64,000 bases of DNA from Rhizobium sullae (GCF_025200715.1 NZ_CP104143.1:3606501-3670500), one strand, 5' to 3'. Positions 35,560 through 47,000 are shown, numbered from the stretch's first letter. The notes: a model not told the origin generated them from the sequence alone. Translations and numbers: made by a program.

Positions 35560-35592
35560 ATGCCGGGAATCACATTTCCGGCATTTCTTTTT
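35560..35592 (+). terminator. terminator downstream of the FAH-family gene
   Basis: ATGCCGGGAA pairs with TTTCCGGCAT (one G-T pair) around TCACA, followed by TTCTTTTT. Confidence 0.75.
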
Positions 35593-35610
35593 GCGATGCG
35601 GATGCCTATG

Positions 35611-35624
35611 TTGCTATGCAGCAA
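35611..35624. promoter_or_regulatory. possible PhaR (AniA)-type site upstream of phaZ
   Basis: TTGCT-ATGC-AGCAA is an inverted repeat with 5-base arms, about 100 bases before the PHB depolymerase start. TGC/GCA-rich palindromes are the type reported for PhaR, the regulator of PHB granule genes. Short, so weak. Confidence 0.3.
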
Positions 35625-35725
35625 AAGCCTGTTACTCTCAATTGAAGTGCCCGCAAACGATGGAAAGAAGTGGATGGCTTGCCTGACGGCGCTGTCCTTT
35701 CCGCAAAAGAAAGGTGGCGCAAATC

Positions 35726-36997
35726 ATGTTTTATCAGCTCTATGAATTGAACCATGCTGCGATGGCGCCGTTCCGCGCTGCCGCCGATGCGATGCGGCTT
35801 GTTTATGCCAACCCGCTCAATCCATTTTCGCAAACGCCGTACGGCCGCGCGATAGCCGCAAGTCTCGAAATGTTCGAGCGGACGACGCGCCGCTACGGCA
35901 AGCCGGCGTTCGGACTGAAGGAAACAGTCGTCGGAGACAGGAAGGTCGCAGTGCGCGAAGAGATCGTCTGGTCGCGCGCCTTTTGCAATCTTCTGCATTT
36001 TGCGCGCAACACGCCGTCCGGTCACCGCGATCCTCGAATATTAATCGTTGCGCCGATGTCCGGTCACTATGCAACGCTGCTTCGCGGTACAGTCGAAGCG
36101 CTGCTTCCGAGCGCCGATATCTTTATTACCGATTGGATCGATGCCCGCATGGTGCCGATGACGGAAGGCACTTTCGATTTCGACGACTATGTCGATTACG
36201 TCATCGAGATGCTGCATTTCCTCGGCCCTGATACGCATGTCGTTGCGGTATGCCAGCCCTCCGTGCCCGTTCTGGCGGCGGCTGCGGTGATGGAAGAGGC
36301 AAATGATCCGCTATCGCCGTCTTCGATGACACTGATGGGCGGGCCGATCGATACACGCATCAATCCGACAGCGGTCAATAAACTCGCAGAGGAAAGGCCG
36401 CTCGAGTGGTTTGCCGAAAACGCAATCATGAATGTGCCGTGGCCGCAGCCTGGCTTCATGCGCCCGGTCTATCCGGGCTTCCTGCAGCTCTCCGGCTTCA
36501 TGTCGATGAACCTCGACCGCCACGTCATCGCTCACAAGGAGTTCTTCATGCATCTCGTGAAGAATGACGGCGAGCCCGAAAAGCACCGCGATTTCTATGA
36601 CGAATATCTTGCCGTGATGGACCTGACCGCGGAATTCTACCTGCAGACGGTCGATCAGGTTTTCATGAAGCACTCTCTGCCGAAGGGAGAGTTGATCCAT
36701 CGTGGCAAGCGCGTCGATCCGGCCGCAATCCGCAATGTTGCGCTCCTGACCGTGGAGGGCGAGAACGACGACATTTCCGGTGTGGGCCAGACGAAGGCGG
36801 CGCAGACGATCTGCATCAACATCCCGGACGACATGCGCATGCACTACCTTCAACCGGACGTCGGCCACTACGGCGTCTTCAACGGATCACGCTTCCGTAG
36901 CGAGATCGCGCCGCGTATCGTCAACTTCGTCCGCGAACACTCTCGCTCAGGAAAGCCGGCCGTAAAGCGCGTCATCAGGGGCGGCAAATCCGCCTGA
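35726..36997 (+). CDS. phaZ: intracellular polyhydroxyalkanoate depolymerase
   Basis: Intracellular depolymerase that mobilises stored polyhydroxybutyrate. The 423-residue alpha/beta-hydrolase has MFYQLYELNHAAMAPFRAAA at the N-terminus, the nucleophile region VVAVCQPSVPVLAAA (Cys in the CQPS position, as in the PhaZ1 group, rather than a classical lipase Ser), LLTVEGENDDISGVGQT with the likely Asp, and PDVGHYGVFNGSRF with the likely His. Its own promoter region follows the FAH terminator. Confidence 0.9.
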   Translation: MFYQLYELNHAAMAPFRAAADAMRLVYANPLNPFSQTPYGRAIAASLEMFERTTRRYGKPAFGLKETVVGDRKVAVREEIVWSRAFCNLLHFARNTPSGHRDPRILIVAPMSGHYATLLRGTVEALLPSADIFITDWIDARMVPMTEGTFDFDDYVDYVIEMLHFLGPDTHVVAVCQPSVPVLAAAAVMEEANDPLSPSSMTLMGGPIDTRINPTAVNKLAEERPLEWFAENAIMNVPWPQPGFMRPVYPGFLQLSGFMSMNLDRHVIAHKEFFMHLVKNDGEPEKHRDFYDEYLAVMDLTAEFYLQTVDQVFMKHSLPKGELIHRGKRVDPAAIRNVALLTVEGENDDISGVGQTKAAQTICINIPDDMRMHYLQPDVGHYGVFNGSRFRSEIAPRIVNFVREHSRSGKPAVKRVIRGGKSA

Positions 36998-37141
36998 GTT
37001 AGAGGATGCTGATTTAATGCTGCTCGTTCAAGGCCTTGTCCGATTTCGCGGGCAATCGTCTTGAAGGGCTGGCTGGCGGTTACCACATCGATTTTCAGCG
37101 TTCGGTATTCCGCCGGGCGCAGAAAGCGAGGATAACGCACG

Positions 37142-37576
37142 ATGAACCAGTCAGCATTGCTTCGCCCGGATTGGACTCCGGCCACCGTTGCGTTGATGGT
37201 GCTCGGCTTCGTGGTCTTCTGGCCTCTGGGCCTGGCCATGCTTGCCTATATCATCTTCGGCGAGCGCCTTCGTGGTTTCAAGCGCGATGCGAATAATGCG
37301 ACCGACGGCTTCTTTGCCGGCTGCCGCCGTTCGCATGGCCGCTACCGCCCGCATTTTTCGACCGGCAACGTCGCCTTTGACGATTGGCGGAAGGCCGAGC
37401 TTGACCGTATTGAGGAAGAGCGTCGTAAGCTCGATGAAATGCGTGAGGAATTCGATACCTATATGCGCGAGCTTCGCCGCGCGAAGGATCAGGAAGAGTT
37501 CGACCGTTTCATGCGCGACCGCAAGAATTCAAAGCGCAATGACAACGGACCCGCTGCCGAATATCAGACGCCTTAA
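37142..37576 (+). CDS. DUF2852 domain-containing membrane protein
   Basis: The 144-residue product has one membrane segment (TVALMVLGFVVFWPLGLAML), a basic loop, then a long charged helix (DRIEEERRKLDEMREEFDTY onwards) likely to form a coiled coil. It matches DUF2852, an alphaproteobacterial family of unknown function. Not coupled to its neighbours; a terminator follows. Confidence 0.82.
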   Translation: MNQSALLRPDWTPATVALMVLGFVVFWPLGLAMLAYIIFGERLRGFKRDANNATDGFFAGCRRSHGRYRPHFSTGNVAFDDWRKAELDRIEEERRKLDEMREEFDTYMRELRRAKDQEEFDRFMRDRKNSKRNDNGPAAEYQTP

Positions 37577-37597
37577 CGGTGTCCGTAGATGATCAGC

Positions 37598-37630
37598 AAA
37601 CCGGCATCAACGATGCCGGTTTTTCTTTTT
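37598..37630 (+). terminator. terminator after the DUF2852 gene
   Basis: AAACCGGCATC pairs with GATGCCGGTTT around AAC, followed by TTCTTTTTC. Confidence 0.85.
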
Positions 37631-37670
37631 CTATGCCGGATTAGCTGCGAATCGTATAGAAAAAGCACTT

Positions 37671-38435
37671 ATGTTTCCGCTCCTTTCCAAACCGAGACGT
37701 ACCGTTGCGCGAAAACCTGCTCCGCCCGAAACGCGGACGCTGGACGTTGCAGGCAGGCTGATGCCGCTCACCATCAAGCATCATGACCGCGCAACCCGCA
37801 TTACGCTGCGTATCGAGCCCGGCGGCAGGGCGCTGAAAATGACGGTACCGAAGGGCCTTGCGCAGCGCGAGGTCAATGCCTTCCTCGATCGTCATCAGGG
37901 ATGGCTGCTGACGAAACTGGCAAAGTTCTCCATCGACAGCGCGCTTTGTGACGGCCGTGAAATTCTGCTCCGGGGCGTCAAGCACCGGATCGAACACACG
38001 GGCAGTCTGCGCGGCCTGACCGAGGCGGTCATGGTCGATGGCCGGCATATGCTCAGGGTCAGTGGCCTACCGGAACATCTTGGCCGCCGGATCGCAACCT
38101 TTCTGAAGAAGGAGGCGCGGGCCGACCTCGAGCGGCTCGCCCGCTTCCACGCCCATTCGATCCAAGCGCCGGTCAAATCGATCTCCATCAAAGACACCCG
38201 CAGCCGCTGGGGCTCATGCTCGTCGGAAGGAAACTTGAGTTTTTCCTGGCGCATCGTCATGGCGCCGGCCTCAGTGATCGATTATCTGGCGGCCCACGAA
38301 GTCGCGCACCTCAAGGAAATGAATCACGGCCCGCGTTTCTGGGCGCTCTGCGAAAAGCTCTGCCCGCATATGGAAGAGGCGAAATCCTGGCTGAAGCGCT
38401 ACGGAAGCCAGCTTCACGCAATTGACTTTGATTGA
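37671..38435 (+). CDS. SprT-like / YgjP-type zinc metallopeptidase (DUF45)
   Basis: The 254-residue product has the zinc motif HEVAHLKEMNHGPRFW near residue 205 and the preceding SRWGSCSSEGNLSFSWR, the signature of the M48-like YgjP/DUF45 family. The N-terminal half has no known motif. Intracellular protease of unknown target. No signal peptide seen. Confidence 0.85.
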   Translation: MFPLLSKPRRTVARKPAPPETRTLDVAGRLMPLTIKHHDRATRITLRIEPGGRALKMTVPKGLAQREVNAFLDRHQGWLLTKLAKFSIDSALCDGREILLRGVKHRIEHTGSLRGLTEAVMVDGRHMLRVSGLPEHLGRRIATFLKKEARADLERLARFHAHSIQAPVKSISIKDTRSRWGSCSSEGNLSFSWRIVMAPASVIDYLAAHEVAHLKEMNHGPRFWALCEKLCPHMEEAKSWLKRYGSQLHAIDFD

Positions 38436-38512
38436 GCGCATAGCCGCGGTAAATTAAAGCCTCAGTCGCAAATTGGCTCGACTCTTTTGCCTTTTCGTGT
38501 CACTCCGCTGCC

Positions 38513-39181
38513 ATGAAACCCGATATCAAAATCTGCGGCCTGAAGAGCGCTGAAGCGATCGATCGCGCGGTGAATCGCGGCGCGAGCCATATCGGTTTTA
38601 TCTTCTTCGAGAAGAGCCCGCGTTATATCGAGCCGGATCTTGCCGGAAAGCTTGCCGATCCCGTCCGCGGCAAAGCGAAGATCGTCGCCGTCACAGTTGA
38701 TCCGACCAATGACGAACTCGATGAAATCGTCGCGCTTTTGAAGCCGGACATGATCCAGCTTCACGGTAATGAGAGCCCGGAACGCGTCTTGACGATAAAA
38801 GCCGTCTACGGTCTGCCAATCATGAAGGCATTCTCCATTCGCAGCGCCGATGATCTGAAGCCGGTTGAGGCTTATATTGGGATTGCTGACCGGTTTCTGT
38901 TCGACGCCAAACCGCCGAAAGGATCCGAACTACCCGGCGGCAACGGGGTTTCCTTCGATTGGAGTCTGCTCGGCTGGCTTGACGACGGCGTGGATTACAT
39001 GCTTTCCGGTGGGCTGAACAAGGACAACATTGCCGAAGCGCTGGCGATCACCAAAGCGCCGGGTATCGACGGCTCCTCCGGCGTCGAAAGCGCGCCCGGC
39101 GTGAAGAGCGTTGCCATGATCGATGATTTTTTCGATGCGGTCGAGAGGGCTTGCGAGCCTGAAACGGCCTCAAGGAGTTGA
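38513..39181 (+). CDS. trpF: phosphoribosylanthranilate isomerase
   Basis: Amadori rearrangement in tryptophan synthesis. The 222-residue TIM barrel has [13 protein letters not shown] (catalytic Cys), [25 protein letters not shown] and the [10 protein letters not shown] (catalytic Asp) and LSGGLNKDN phosphate-binding motifs. First of trpF-trpB-trpA, with one base between its stop and the trpB ribosome site; its stop TGA is at 39179-39181. Confidence 0.96.
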   Translation: MKPDIKICGLKSAEAIDRAVNRGASHIGFIFFEKSPRYIEPDLAGKLADPVRGKAKIVAVTVDPTNDELDEIVALLKPDMIQLHGNESPERVLTIKAVYGLPIMKAFSIRSADDLKPVEAYIGIADRFLFDAKPPKGSELPGGNGVSFDWSLLGWLDDGVDYMLSGGLNKDNIAEALAITKAPGIDGSSGVESAPGVKSVAMIDDFFDAVERACEPETASRS

Positions 39182-39183
39182 GA

Positions 39184-40404
39184 GTGAACCAGACGCTAAA
39201 ACCCAATTCCTTCCGTTCCGGCCCCGATGAGGACGGCCGTTTCGGCATTTATGGCGGCCGTTTCGTCGCCGAAACGCTGATGCCGCTGATCCTCGATCTG
39301 CAGGACGAATGGAACAAGGCAAAGGACGATCCGGAATTCCAGGCGGAATTGAAACATCTTGGCAGCCACTACATCGGCCGCCCGAGCCCGCTTTATTTCG
39401 CTGAGCGCCTGACGGCCGAGCTTGGCGGTGCGAAGATCTATTTCAAGCGCGAAGAGCTGAACCATACGGGTTCGCATAAGATCAACAATTGCATCGGCCA
39501 GATCCTGCTTGCCAAGCGCATGGGCAAGACGCGCATCATTGCCGAGACCGGTGCTGGCCAGCATGGCGTTGCCTCTGCAACAGTCGCCGCCCGCTTTGGC
39601 CTTCCCTGCGTAGTCTACATGGGTGCGACAGACGTCGAGCGTCAGGCGCCGAACGTTTTCCGCATGAAGCTCCTCGGCGCTGAAGTGAAGCCGGTAACGG
39701 CAGGTCACGGCACGCTGAAGGATGCGATGAACGAGGCCCTTCGCGACTGGGTCACCAATGTAGATGACACCTATTATTTGATCGGCACCGCAGCCGGCCC
39801 GCACCCCTATCCGGAAATGGTTCGCGATTTCCAGGCGGTCATCGGCACGGAAGCCAAGCAGCAGATGCTGGAAGCCGAAGGACGCCTGCCCGATCTCATC
39901 ATCGCGGCGGTTGGCGGCGGTTCGAATGCAATCGGCATCTTCCATCCGTTCCTGGATGACGCAGGCGTCAAGATTGTCGGCGTTGAAGCCGGCGGCAAGG
40001 GTCTGCAAGGCGATGAACATTGCGCCTCGATCACAGCCGGCTCGCCGGGTGTCCTTCACGGCAATCGCACGTACCTGCTCCAGGATGGAGACGGCCAAAT
40101 CAAGGAAGGCCACTCGATCTCGGCCGGTCTCGATTATCCCGGCATCGGCCCCGAGCATTCCTATCTGAACGACATCGGCCGCGTCGAATACGTGCCGATC
40201 ATGGACCACGAAGCGCTCGATGCTTTCCAGACGCTGACGCGCCTGGAGGGCATCATTCCGGCGCTTGAGCCGTCGCATGCGCTGGCCGAAGTCATCAAGC
40301 GTGCGCCGAAGATGGGCAAGGACGAGATCATCCTGATGAACCTCTCCGGCCGCGGCGACAAGGATATCTTCACCGTCGGCAAGATCTTGGGAATGGGTGT
40401 GTAA
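39184..40404 (+). CDS. trpB: tryptophan synthase subunit beta
   Basis: PLP enzyme joining indole and serine. The 406-residue product has the PLP lysine in [18 protein letters not shown], the GAGQHG motif, VGGGSNAIG and the C-terminal LSGRGDKD. The GTG at 39184 has AAGGAG six bases upstream; a TTG at 39178 lies too close to it. Starts two bases after the trpF stop. Confidence 0.96.
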   Translation: MNQTLKPNSFRSGPDEDGRFGIYGGRFVAETLMPLILDLQDEWNKAKDDPEFQAELKHLGSHYIGRPSPLYFAERLTAELGGAKIYFKREELNHTGSHKINNCIGQILLAKRMGKTRIIAETGAGQHGVASATVAARFGLPCVVYMGATDVERQAPNVFRMKLLGAEVKPVTAGHGTLKDAMNEALRDWVTNVDDTYYLIGTAAGPHPYPEMVRDFQAVIGTEAKQQMLEAEGRLPDLIIAAVGGGSNAIGIFHPFLDDAGVKIVGVEAGGKGLQGDEHCASITAGSPGVLHGNRTYLLQDGDGQIKEGHSISAGLDYPGIGPEHSYLNDIGRVEYVPIMDHEALDAFQTLTRLEGIIPALEPSHALAEVIKRAPKMGKDEIILMNLSGRGDKDIFTVGKILGMGV

Positions 40405-40409
40405 AAAGC

Positions 40410-41249
40410 ATGACCGCACGTATGGATAAACGCTTTGCCGATCTGAAGGCTGAAGGCCGTCCGGCGCTCGTGACCTACTTCATGGGTGGTGACCCGGACT
40501 ACGAAACCTCGCTCGGCATCATGAAAGTGCTGCCGGAAGCCGGCGCCGATATCATCGAACTCGGCATGCCGTTCTCCGACCCAATGGCCGATGGCCCGGC
40601 AATCCAGATGGCTGGCCAGCGCGCGCTTAAGGGCGGACAGACGCTCAGGAAAACGCTGCAGCTGGCCGCCGATTTCCGCAAAAGTGACAGTACGACGCCG
40701 ATCGTTATGATGGGTTACTACAATCCTATCTACATCTACGGCGTTGAGAAATTTCTTGACGATGCGATTGCTGCCGGCATCGATGGCCTGATCGTCGTCG
40801 ATCTTCCGCCGGAAATGGACGACGAGCTCTGCATTCCGGCAATCCGGAAAGGCATCAACTTCATCCGTCTGGCCACTCCGACGACCGACGAGAAGCGTCT
40901 TCCGACGGTTTTGAAGAACACATCCGGTTTCGTCTATTACGTCTCTATGAACGGCATCACCGGTTCTGCTCTACCGGATCCTTCGCTGGTTTCCGGGGCC
41001 GTGAAACGCATCAAGCAGCACACCAATCTGCCTGTCTGCGTCGGCTTCGGTGTCAAGACGGCCGATCATGCCAAGGTCATCGGCAGCTCGGCCGATGGTG
41101 TCGTCGTCGGTACGGCCATTGTCAATCAGGTGGCGACAAGCCTGACTAGGGATGGGAAGGCTACAGCGGACACAGTCCAGGCCGTGGCCACCCTCGTTCG
41201 CGGTCTTTCATCCGGGGCACGTTCGGCGCGCCTTGTTGCTGCCGAATAG
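40410..41249 (+). CDS. trpA: tryptophan synthase subunit alpha
   Basis: Cleaves indole-3-glycerol phosphate to indole. The 279-residue TIM barrel has the signature [15 protein letters not shown] (catalytic Glu), [10 protein letters not shown], and the phosphate site [11 protein letters not shown] and GVVVGTAIV. Five bases after the trpB stop. Confidence 0.96.
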   Translation: MTARMDKRFADLKAEGRPALVTYFMGGDPDYETSLGIMKVLPEAGADIIELGMPFSDPMADGPAIQMAGQRALKGGQTLRKTLQLAADFRKSDSTTPIVMMGYYNPIYIYGVEKFLDDAIAAGIDGLIVVDLPPEMDDELCIPAIRKGINFIRLATPTTDEKRLPTVLKNTSGFVYYVSMNGITGSALPDPSLVSGAVKRIKQHTNLPVCVGFGVKTADHAKVIGSSADGVVVGTAIVNQVATSLTRDGKATADTVQAVATLVRGLSSGARSARLVAAE

Positions 41250-41288
41250 TGTCCCCACATTGGCTGTAGTCAATCAGGAGTTTTCGAC

Positions 41289-42191
41289 TTGAACTGGATC
41301 ACTAACTACGTTCGCCCGCGCATCAATTCCATGCTGGGCCGTCGCGAAGTGCCGGAGAACCTCTGGATCAAGTGCCCGGAAACGGGCGAGATGGTCTTCC
41401 ACAAGGATTTGGAAGACAACAAGTGGGTCATTCCGGCTTCGGGCTATCACATGAAGATGCCTGCAAAGGCACGCCTTGCCGACCTCTTCGATAAGGGCGA
41501 ATATGAGTCGCTGCCGCAGCCGAAGGTCGCGCAGGATCCGTTGAAGTTCCGCGATTCCAAGAAATACACGGATCGCCTGAAGGATAGTCGTCTCAAGACC
41601 GAACAGGAAGACACGATCCTCGCTGGCGTTGGCAAGGTCCGTGGACTGAAGCTCGTCGCCGTCGTGCACGAGTTCAATTTCATGGGCGGTTCGCTCGGCC
41701 TCGCTGCCGGTGAGGCGATCGTCAGAGCCTTCGAGCGCGCGATTTCCGAAAAGTGCCCGCTGGTGATGTTCCCGGCTTCCGGTGGCGCGCGAATGCAGGA
41801 AGGCATCCTTTCGCTGATGCAGTTGCCGCGCACCACCGTGGCAGTCGACATGCTGAAGGAAGCAGGCCAGCCCTACATTGTCGTTCTCACTAACCCGACG
41901 ACGGGCGGCGTTACCGCCTCCTACGCCATGCTGGGCGATCTTCATCTGGCCGAGCCGGGTGCCGAGATCTGCTTCGCCGGTAAGCGCGTCATCGAGCAGA
42001 CAATCCGCGAGAAGCTGCCGGAAGGTTTCCAAACCTCGGAATATCTGCTTGAGCACGGCATGGTCGACATGGTCATCAAACGGCACGATATTCCCGAAAC
42101 GCTTGCGCGTGTGCTGAGCATCCTAACCAGGAAGCCTGCTAACTCGGTTGCGACGAATGGCGGCGCGATTGCAATCGCAGCGAGCGCTTGA
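41289..42191 (+). CDS. accD: acetyl-CoA carboxylase carboxyltransferase subunit beta
   Basis: Carboxyltransferase beta subunit for malonyl-CoA formation. The 300-residue product has the catalytic core [25 protein letters not shown] and [17 protein letters not shown]. In its N-terminal zinc-ribbon region only one of the four usual cysteines is kept ([11 protein letters not shown], then [11 protein letters not shown] where CPKC normally is), so zinc binding is probably lost. The TTG at 41289 follows AGGAG. Between trpA and folC, a common order. Confidence 0.94.
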   Translation: MNWITNYVRPRINSMLGRREVPENLWIKCPETGEMVFHKDLEDNKWVIPASGYHMKMPAKARLADLFDKGEYESLPQPKVAQDPLKFRDSKKYTDRLKDSRLKTEQEDTILAGVGKVRGLKLVAVVHEFNFMGGSLGLAAGEAIVRAFERAISEKCPLVMFPASGGARMQEGILSLMQLPRTTVAVDMLKEAGQPYIVVLTNPTTGGVTASYAMLGDLHLAEPGAEICFAGKRVIEQTIREKLPEGFQTSEYLLEHGMVDMVIKRHDIPETLARVLSILTRKPANSVATNGGAIAIAASA

Positions 42192-42218
42192 TTAAAACCT
42201 GCTTGGGCGGGGTGCTGA

Positions 42219-43571
42219 ATGATACCCAGAGGCCAGACCGCAGTGAGTGAAGCAGCGCAGGAGATCGACAAGCTGATGGGACTGCATCCCAAGGGCTTCG
42301 ATCTTTCGCTCGATCGCGTTACTCGCCTTCTCGAAGTTCTCGGCAACCCGCAGAACCGGCTGCCGCGTGTCATCCATGTCGCCGGAACGAATGGCAAGGG
42401 TTCAGTTACTGCCTTTTGCCGCGCGCTGCTGGAAGCCGGCGGCTACGCCGTTCACGTCCACACCTCGCCGCATCTGGTCAACTGGCATGAGCGTTATCGA
42501 ATCGGTATCAAGAGCGGTCGCGGCCAGCTGGTTGACGACGCGGTTTTCGCAGACGCGCTCCGGCGCGTCGCAGAAGCCAATGCCGGGCAGAAAATTACGG
42601 TTTTCGAAATCCTGACGGCCGTGACTTTCCTGCTCTTTTCCGAGCACCCAGCCGATGCGGCAATCATTGAGGTCGGCCTCGGGGGCCGGTTCGACGCCAC
42701 AAACGTCATCTCCGATCCGGCTGTTTCGGTCATCATGCCGATCTCGCTCGACCACCAGCCCTATCTTGGTGACCGCGTCGAACTGATCGCGGCCGAAAAG
42801 GCCGGCATCATGAAGGCCGGCCATGCCGTGGTGATCGGCCATCAGGAATATGACGCGGTCCTGGATGTGCTGATGGCGACTGCCGAGCGCTTGCATTGCC
42901 CGACTGCCGTCTTCGGCCAAGATTACGTGGCGCATGAGGAGTACGGCCGCCTCGTCTATCAGGACGAATTCGGTCTTGCCGACCTGCCATTGCCGCGGCT
43001 TCCGGGCCGCCATCAGTATGCCAACGCAGCGGCCGCAATCCGCGCTGTCAAGGCAGCGGGTTTCGTCGTCACTGAAGCGATGATGGAAAAGGCTATGAAT
43101 TCCGTCGAATGGCCTGGCCGCCTCCAGCGGCTGACCGAAGGCAACCTGATCGCACACGCTCCGCCCGGTGCCGAGATATGGGTCGATGGGGGCCACAATC
43201 CCGGCGCCGGCGAAGTCATCGCGGAAGCGATGGCAAATTTCGAAGAGAAGCAGCCGCGTCCGCTCTACCTCATAACCGGCATGATCAATACCAAGGAGCC
43301 GATCGGCTATTTCAAGGCCTTCGTAGGCCTTGCGGAAAAGGTCTTCTGCGTGCCGATCCGCGGCAGCGACGCGATGATCGATCCCGTGGTTCTGTCAAAT
43401 TCTGCCTATGATGCAGGCCTTGTCGCCGAGCCGATGTCCACAGTCGGTGAAGCGTTGGACGTGATCAAGGAGACCCTCGATCCGCAGGTTCCGCCGCCGC
43501 GAATCCTGATCGGCGGCTCTCTCTATCTCGTCGGCGATGTCCTTGCGGACAATGGAACGCCCCCCAAATGA
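42219..43571 (+). CDS. folC: folylpolyglutamate synthase / dihydrofolate synthase
   Basis: Makes dihydrofolate and adds glutamates to folates. The 450-residue Mur-ligase-like enzyme has the P-loop HVAGTNGKGSVTAFC, TSPHLVNWHERYRI, IIEVGLGGRFDATNV and DGGHNPGAG. The start may be the ATG at 42219 or a GTG at 42243. Ends the trpFBA-accD-folC run; its stop lies within the terminator stem. Confidence 0.95.
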   Translation: MIPRGQTAVSEAAQEIDKLMGLHPKGFDLSLDRVTRLLEVLGNPQNRLPRVIHVAGTNGKGSVTAFCRALLEAGGYAVHVHTSPHLVNWHERYRIGIKSGRGQLVDDAVFADALRRVAEANAGQKITVFEILTAVTFLLFSEHPADAAIIEVGLGGRFDATNVISDPAVSVIMPISLDHQPYLGDRVELIAAEKAGIMKAGHAVVIGHQEYDAVLDVLMATAERLHCPTAVFGQDYVAHEEYGRLVYQDEFGLADLPLPRLPGRHQYANAAAAIRAVKAAGFVVTEAMMEKAMNSVEWPGRLQRLTEGNLIAHAPPGAEIWVDGGHNPGAGEVIAEAMANFEEKQPRPLYLITGMINTKEPIGYFKAFVGLAEKVFCVPIRGSDAMIDPVVLSNSAYDAGLVAEPMSTVGEALDVIKETLDPQVPPPRILIGGSLYLVGDVLADNGTPPK

Positions 43572-43599
43572 AATAGCCCGGTCGAAGCCGGGCTATTTC
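43570..43599. terminator. bidirectional terminator between folC and trxA
   Basis: GAAATAGCCCGG pairs perfectly with CCGGGCTATTTC around TCGAAG. Its first two bases are the last two of the folC stop codon. It serves folC (plus) and trxA (minus). Confidence 0.85.
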
Positions 43600-43619
43600 A
43601 TTCAGTATGCAATCAAAAA

Positions 43620-43940
43620 TTAAGCTGCATTCGAAATCCAGCTCGAAAGAGCGGTCTTCGGAGCAGCGCCAACCTTGATATCGGCAACTTCACCAGCCTT
43701 GAAGATGGCAAGCGTCGGAATCGAGCGGACGCCGAACTGAGCTGCCAGTTCCGGGTTTTCATCAATATTGAGCTTGGCGACCTTAACCTTGCCGGCAAGT
43801 TCGATCGCAATTTCCTCAAGACTCGGAGCGATCATCTTGCACGGACCGCACCACTCAGCCCAAAAATCAACGACGACGGGTTCTGCAGATTCCAGAACTT
43901 CCGACTGGAAGTTGTTGATATCGACTTTCACGGTAGCCAT
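43620..43940 (-). CDS. trxA: thioredoxin
   Basis: Cytoplasmic disulfide reductase. The 106-residue product has the active site [14 protein letters not shown], the Asp-containing [16 protein letters not shown] and the cis-Pro loop [12 protein letters not shown]. Downstream of addA in the same direction. Confidence 0.97.
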   Translation of the reverse strand: MATVKVDINNFQSEVLESAEPVVVDFWAEWCGPCKMIAPSLEEIAIELAGKVKVAKLNIDENPELAAQFGVRSIPTLAIFKAGEVADIKVGAAPKTALSSWISNAA

Positions 43941-44015
43941 AGGCTGCTCCTTTAGCGGAATTTACTGTTGATCCACATGTGATGGTGCGGTGCCAAATTT
44001 TCAATGTCCGGTATT

Positions 44016-47000
44016 TCACTTTGTTTTGAGTCCTGCAAGCGCCATTTCAAGCGCGCTCGCGGTCAGGGTATGAACGGTAGCGTTGTCGGTATAAACCAGC
44101 ATGCAATCGATGCGCTTGCCGGGATAAAGCGGTGCCAGGATTTCGCGGTAGATCGCAAGCTGCGCTTGATGCGCGAAGGGAATATCCTTTGCCGTGGCAG
44201 GCGGCACGCGGTTGGTCTTGTAATCGATGATGACCACGCGGTCGTCAAACACGGCCAGCCGGTCGACACGGCCGGAAACGGCATAGTGCCGCCCCTCCAG
44301 GGCCAGCGTGCCCATGATCGAGACCTCCGGCTGCGCATGCGCTGCAAAAATGGGCTGAAGACTCTGATCTGCCAGTAGCCGTAGAACCGAATCAACCAGC
44401 CCTTGCCGTTCGGCTTCCGGCCAGAAACGTGCAGCACGGGCCGCGTACCGCGCTGCGGCGTCCGCTCTCTCGACTGGAGCGATGTCCGGTAGAGTCTGCA
44501 GCATGCGATGGATCAGGCGCCCTTTTTCCAACGATCGGTCCGAGCGTGTTTTTTCCGCAAAGAGCGGCGAACTGATCAACAGGTTATCCGCCTCCTCATC
44601 GATGATCGTTCCGGCGCCGGATGGGCTGAGAGGTCTCGGCAGTTGCCTTTGCGGCGGGAGCGGTTTGAGAATGCTGGAGGGCAAGGTTTCCCGTTCGTCC
44701 TTGTCTTCTGGTCTCTCGGAGCGCTCGAACGTGCGGCCTACTTGCGGCACGCGCCATTTCACGCCCTGCCAATCGCCATCTGGTCCTTCGAAAGTTGCGG
44801 GCATAACGTGCGGGTGGCTGTCCGCCATCGCCGATGAAATCATCATGTGCCAGGTATCGGTGTTTGCCCTGACACCGCGATAGCCGCAGACAATCAATCG
44901 GTCGGCGGCACGCGTCATCGCCACATAGAGCAGCCGCCGGTATTCCTCCTCCGCCGATTTCTGAAGCCGTGCGGTATCGGTTTGCGTCATCGAATTGGCA
45001 AGGTCGCTGACCGGGACCCAGACCGGTATCAGAGGGGCATCTGCGTTTGTTTCAAGCAGACGCAGTTTTGGCATGTGCGTATGCGTGAAAGCTTTCGAGC
45101 CGCCGTCGACAAGGAAAACAATCGGTGCTTCCAGCCCCTTGGAAGCATGTACGGTCATAATCCGCACCTCGTTGCGGCCCTTGTCCTGCTCGCGCTTCAC
45201 TTCGGGCGCTTCGAGCTCCAGTGTCGAGATGAAGGATTGCAGGCCAGGGAGTCCCGAGCTTTCGTGATCGAGCGCGAATGTCAGGAACTCGTCCAGAATA
45301 TCGCTGACCTCGGTGCCAAGACGCGCGAGAAACTGCCGCCGGCCGCCGTGAACGCCAAGCAGACGCGAGTAAAAGTCGTGGACGGACAGGTTTCGTGATT
45401 GATGAAGAAGTAGCGCGAGCTTTTCAGCCGCGGCCGCATATCGCTCGTTACCGTCTGCTGCAAATTTCTGCAGATGAGTCCAGACGCTTTCATACTCGCC
45501 GCGCAGCGCAGCGAGTGCGAAGATATCGTCTTCCGACAGGTCGAACAGCGGGCTCTTGAGCACGGCCGCCAATGAAAGATCATCCTGCGGCAATAGGAGG
45601 AAACGGCCAAGCGCCAGCAAGTCTTGGACGGCGATATGGCTGGTGAGCTTGAGGCGGTCGGCACCCGCGACCGGAATATTGTTGCGCCGCTTCAGCGCAC
45701 GGGTCAGAGCGTTGACAAAGGCATCACGCTTGCGGACCAGCACAAGGATATCGCCAGCCTGGATAAGGCGTTCCTTGCCTTTCTCGACGATCGTCTCGTG
45801 TCCGACAAGCCGCTCGATCGTGTGGGCCATACGCCGGGCAAGGATCGCGGCCGGGGCGCTTTCGGGCGTCGCGTCGAATGGCGCCGTCCAGTCTTCGTCC
45901 TTAACGGTGGTTTCGGGGGCAATCGTCTCCCAGAGATCGACGGCACCTGGGTGACCGATGCGGCTAGAGCGGTGAACGACCGGCTCTTCGACGGCGCTAA
46001 GGCCTCGCGCGTTTTCGGGTGATGCAAAGATGTGGTCGACCGCAGCAAGAACGTCGGATGTCGAGCGAAAGGAAAGGGGCAAACGCACGGACGAAAACAT
46101 TTGACCGCCTGCCGAAACCCGCCTCCTTGTATTCTCGCTCTCCTCGGAGAAACGCTCCGGGCGCGCGCCCTGGAAGGAATAGATCGATTGCTTCTCGTCG
46201 CCGACGGCAAACAGCGTCCGCACGACGGGCCGTGCACTTTCGCCGGAAAAGAAATCTTCCGCCAGCGACTGGATCACGCTCCATTGGATCGGGCTCGTAT
46301 CCTGCGCCTCATCGACCAGGATATGATCGATACCCTGGTCGAGCTTATAGTGAATCCAAGGCCCGACACCGCTCTTCATCAGCAGATCCGCGGTTCGGGT
46401 GATGAGATCTTCGAAATCCAGCTGACTGCGCTGTTTTTTTAGATCCTCGTAATCCTGGTTCAGCCGGTCGGCGAGGATAAGCGCTGCATGCGTGGCATTG
46501 AACATGCGCATGATCTTGAGGCGGTCGCGGCAGGTGACGATATGCGCGCGCGCTTCGGAAATCGCATCTGCAAGCTCAGGTGCATCGGAGAGCATGGCTT
46601 TGACGGTGAATTGCGAATCCGACTTAGGTTCGCCCTTCGCCGTCAGGAATATCTTTTCCAGCAATTCGGCGCGCTTCGCCGCGTTCCGCTCATTGGAAGC
46701 CTGCCGCAAGCCGTAGGTGACTTCCTGTGCCTTCGCACCGCCCTTCTGGGCTGCCAGTGTCAGGTAAAGGTCGAGCGTCAGGCCGAAAAGACCCGGAAGC
46801 GGCCAGTATTGCGAGATGATCTGGGTCTCCGTCTCGTCGGCCGAAAGTTGCAGTTCCCTGCGCAGCGTGGCCGCAATCCCGCCTCGGTGTTCAGCCGTTG
46901 AAATGAAGCGGCGAATGGCGTTACGGTTGGCGACGATCTCGCCAAGCAGTGTCTCCAATCCGGTCTCGTCACCGAGATTGAGAACACAGGAAAAGGCATC

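Noticed and set aside
39196..40419. 407-codon open frame opposite trpB
   Set aside because: Antisense shadow of a fully conserved gene, with no recognisable domain.
41274..42086. 270-codon open frame opposite accD
   Set aside because: Shadow of the conserved accD core.
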